Part shown: piece after piece, positions 6,029 to 7,741 of the stretch | Layout: every line of letters starts with the position of its first letter | How positions within the stretch are numbered: the stretch's first letter is position 1 | Assembly (NCBI GenBank): GCA_029268085.1 | Contig: JAJUHD010000122.1 | Location: 1 to 7,741 of the forward strand | Reading direction: 5' to 3' | Origin: Bacillota bacterium | Lineage (GTDB): Bacteria; Bacillota; Clostridia; Oscillospirales; Oscillospiraceae | DNA length: 7,741 bases | The notes under the pieces: model-generated | The model's input: only the letters and a program-made list of their open reading frames with translations | The model's database searches: none | What the model was told of the DNA's origin: nothing | Position numbers and translations under genes: made by a program

Positions 6029-6475
6029 ATGAAAAAAATAATGTTCGTCTGCCACGGCAACATTTGCCGGAGCCCCATGGCGGAATATTTGCTCAAATAT
6101 ATGGTAGGCCGCGCGGGACGCGAAAGCGAGTTCGCTATCGCCTCCGCGGCTACCAGCAGCGAAGAAATCGGAAACGATATTCACCCCGGCACAAAGCGCA
6201 AGCTGACTCATGAGGGCATACCGTTTGAACGCCGCGAGGCCGTACAGCTTCGGCGTGACGACTATGACGACTGGGACTTTTTCATTGGCATGGACAGTAT
6301 GAACGTTAGAAACATGCTCCGTATTTTCGGAAGCGATAAACAGAACAAGGTTAGGCGCCTTCTCGATTTTACGGACAGTCCCGGCGATATTGCGGATCCA
6401 TGGTATACCGGGAATTTTGACGCAACGTATGATGGTATCAAAAGGGGCTGCATAGCCCTGCTTAAATCCCTTTGA
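6029..6475 (+). CDS. Low-molecular-weight protein tyrosine phosphatase
   Basis: Cytoplasmic phosphatase that removes phosphate from protein tyrosine, 148 residues, a normal length for the family. The P-loop is CHGNICRS with nucleophile C8 and R14 (CX5R), N11 and S15. The general acid D123 lies in the DPWY motif near the C-terminus. All catalytic residues are present. An in-frame ATG at 6008 would add seven residues, but AGGAG (6019-6023) sits five bases before the ATG at 6029, and that start also places the first beta strand (KKIMFVCHG) at the usual position. The gene lies 52 bases after the chemoreceptor on the same strand with no terminator between, so the two may share a transcript, and it is followed by a strong terminator. 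In many bacteria these enzymes act on tyrosine kinases for polysaccharide export, but no such kinase is visible. Its substrate is unknown; arginine phosphatase activity, known for some members, is also possible. Confidence 0.95.
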   Translation: MKKIMFVCHGNICRSPMAEYLLKYMVGRAGRESEFAIASAATSSEEIGNDIHPGTKRKLTHEGIPFERREAVQLRRDDYDDWDFFIGMDSMNVRNMLRIFGSDKQNKVRRLLDFTDSPGDIADPWYTGNFDATYDGIKRGCIALLKSL

Positions 6476-6488
6476 CAGAAACGACTTC

Positions 6489-6523
6489 AAAAAAAGCGCA
6501 CGGCATCGGCCGTGCGCTTTTTT
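6489..6523 (+). terminator. Strong rho-independent terminator after the phosphatase gene
   Basis: A 9-bp GC-rich stem (GCGCACGGC at 6496-6504 with 6509-6517) closes a 4-base loop, with a run of A before it (6489-6495) and six T after it (6518-6523). The A and T runs can extend the stem, so it may also work on the other strand, although no minus-strand gene ends here. It separates the chemoreceptor-phosphatase unit from the permease gene. Confidence 0.92.
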
Positions 6524-6587
6524 GAGTTATACATGAAATATTGCTTATTTGAAATAATAAAGACATCATTTAAACGGAGTTGAGCTG

Positions 6588-7741
6588 ATGAATAGGGAAG
6601 AAAAAGGACTTTCGGCGGGGCAGCTTACAATGATGGCTTTGGGATGCATAATTGGAGGCTCATTTTTCCTTGGAACAGCGGTTGCGATAAACGCTGCCGG
6701 ACCGGGCGTCCTGATATGCTATATTCTGTGCGGAATAGTGGTTCACTATATTCTTTACGCTATTTCCGAAATGACGATAAACAATCCTGCCAGCGGTTCC
6801 TTCCGCACCTTTGCCGCAAGAGCGTTCGGAGAGGGAGCGGGCTTCGTTGTCGGCTGGGTTTACTGGACGGGAATGGTGCTTGCAATGTCCAGCGAAGCAA
6901 CAGCCGTTTCCATCCTGCTGCGCGAGTGGTTTTCGGATATTTCAATTCCTCTGCTCGGAAGCATCATCATTATCTCTGTTACGCTGGTAAATCTGTTGGG
7001 AGCGGCAAAGCTGAGTAAACTGGAAAGCGTGCTTGCCGCAGTAAAAATATTCGCCATAGTGTTTTTCATAATCACTGCGCTGCTGCTTATTATTGGGCTG
7101 TTTCCCGGAAAGCCCGCAGTGGGGATCGGCGCGCTTGCCGGGGAATCGCTGCTGCCGGGCGGTATAGCGGGAATCGCCGGAAGTATGCTGATCGTGCTGT
7201 TTTCCTATGCCGGATTCGAAATTATCGGGCTCGCCGCTTCGGAAGCGCAAACGCCTAAAAAGACCGTTCCCAGAGCAATACGATACACGGTTTTAAGCTT
7301 ATTAGGGCTTTATATCGTTGCTTACGCAGTGATCCTGCCGCTTATTCCCTCGGCAAGCATCGGTGCGGACAGAAGTCCGATGGTTGCGGCGCTCGATGCC
7401 GTCGGGATCGGCTGGGCGGGAACCGCAGTTAATATTGTTCTTATTTCCGCAATACTTTCCACTATGCTCGCCGCTATGTTCGGGCTCGGAAGGATGATGC
7501 GATCGCTTGCAGATGAAGGGCAGGCTCCGAAATTCTTGAAGGATAAGAGCGACGTCCCTTATCGGGGGATATTAGCATCGGGCTTTGCAATGCTTGCAGG
7601 TCTAGGCTTTGCTCTTCTGGCCCCGCAGGTATATCTGTTTCTGATCAGCTCCGGAGGCTTCGCAATACTTTTCACTTATGCTGCAATTATGGCTACGCAT
7701 ATCCGTTTTCGCATAAAAAACGGCCGGCCGGCTCCCGAGGA
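6588..7741 (+). CDS. Amino acid permease, APC superfamily (partial, 3' end outside window)
   Basis: Integral membrane transporter for amino acids, probably driven by the proton gradient. The 384 visible residues are cut by the right edge; family members usually have about 450 or more and 12 helices. About ten helices can be seen, near residues 12-34, 42-60, 85-108, 120-138, 148-171, 195-217, 234-253, 275-300, 328-345 and 348-371. Family marks are the glycine-rich break in helix 1 (LGCIIGGSFFLGT, then AAGPG), SEMTINNPASGSF at 60-72, GWVYW at 89-93, and FSYAGFEIIGLAASEAQTPKKTVPRAI in helix 6 and its following loop (205-231, with the conserved E219). This resembles the AAT/GabP-like branch, but the substrate cannot be assigned. 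The ATG at 6588 follows GGAG at 8-base spacing. The gene has its own transcription unit, beginning after the terminator at 6489-6523. I found no convincing promoter in the 64-base gap: TTGCTT at 6541-6546 with CATCAT 17 bases later is weak. Confidence 0.93.
   Translation, partial: MNREEKGLSAGQLTMMALGCIIGGSFFLGTAVAINAAGPGVLICYILCGIVVHYILYAISEMTINNPASGSFRTFAARAFGEGAGFVVGWVYWTGMVLAMSSEATAVSILLREWFSDISIPLLGSIIIISVTLVNLLGAAKLSKLESVLAAVKIFAIVFFIITALLLIIGLFPGKPAVGIGALAGESLLPGGIAGIAGSMLIVLFSYAGFEIIGLAASEAQTPKKTVPRAIRYTVLSLLGLYIVAYAVILPLIPSASIGADRSPMVAALDAVGIGWAGTAVNIVLISAILSTMLAAMFGLGRMMRSLADEGQAPKFLKDKSDVPYRGILASGFAMLAGLGFALLAPQVYLFLISSGGFAILFTYAAIMATHIRFRIKNGRPAPE

Noticed and set aside
5939..6490. 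183-residue minus-strand reading frame opposite the phosphatase
   Set aside because: It is antisense to a phosphatase with all its catalytic residues; its product has no recognisable domain.

Overview
The window looks like chromosomal DNA from a low-to-mid GC Gram-positive bacterium of the Bacillota, most likely class Clostridia. The signs are strong AGGAGG-type ribosome binding sites, sigma-A type promoters with TTGACA/TATAAT-like boxes, a YtrA-like GntR regulator heading its own ABC transporter operon, and a response regulator fused to a degenerate GGDEF plus an intact EAL domain. This placement is an inference from gene style; no marker gene is present.

Left part, minus strand (1-2275). 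A long gene, cut by the left edge, encodes REC, degenerate GGDEF, catalytically intact EAL and the beginning of a PAS-like domain: a probable cyclic-di-GMP phosphodiesterase controlled by phosphorylation. It has its own promoter (TATAAT box) and a 27-bp inverted repeat upstream. A rho-independent terminator ends the next operon.

Middle part, minus strand (2276-4292). A tight three-gene operon with overlapping reading frames encodes a GntR/YtrA-family repressor, an ABC ATPase and a six-helix ABC-2 type permease. Its promoter (TTGACA, 17 bp, TATGTT) is followed at once by a 26-bp near-perfect palindrome, the likely operator by which the repressor controls its own operon in response to an unknown ligand, perhaps a cell-envelope-active compound.

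Right part, plus strand (4360-7741). Divergently transcribed from the ABC operon are a chemoreceptor-like protein with a polytopic membrane domain and no extracellular sensor domain, then a low-molecular-weight protein tyrosine phosphatase 52 bases downstream, then a strong hairpin terminator. After the terminator comes an amino acid permease of the APC superfamily, cut by the right edge.

Taken together this is a stretch of signal-transduction and small-molecule transport genes: an orphan c-di-GMP regulator, a ligand-responsive exporter, an unusual chemoreceptor paired with a phosphatase, and an amino acid transporter. All families are known. I see no tRNA, rRNA, CRISPR array, insertion sequence or phage gene. 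The less ordinary points are the domain order and dead GGDEF of the first gene, the membrane-only chemoreceptor and its phosphatase neighbour, and the two well-defined palindromes.
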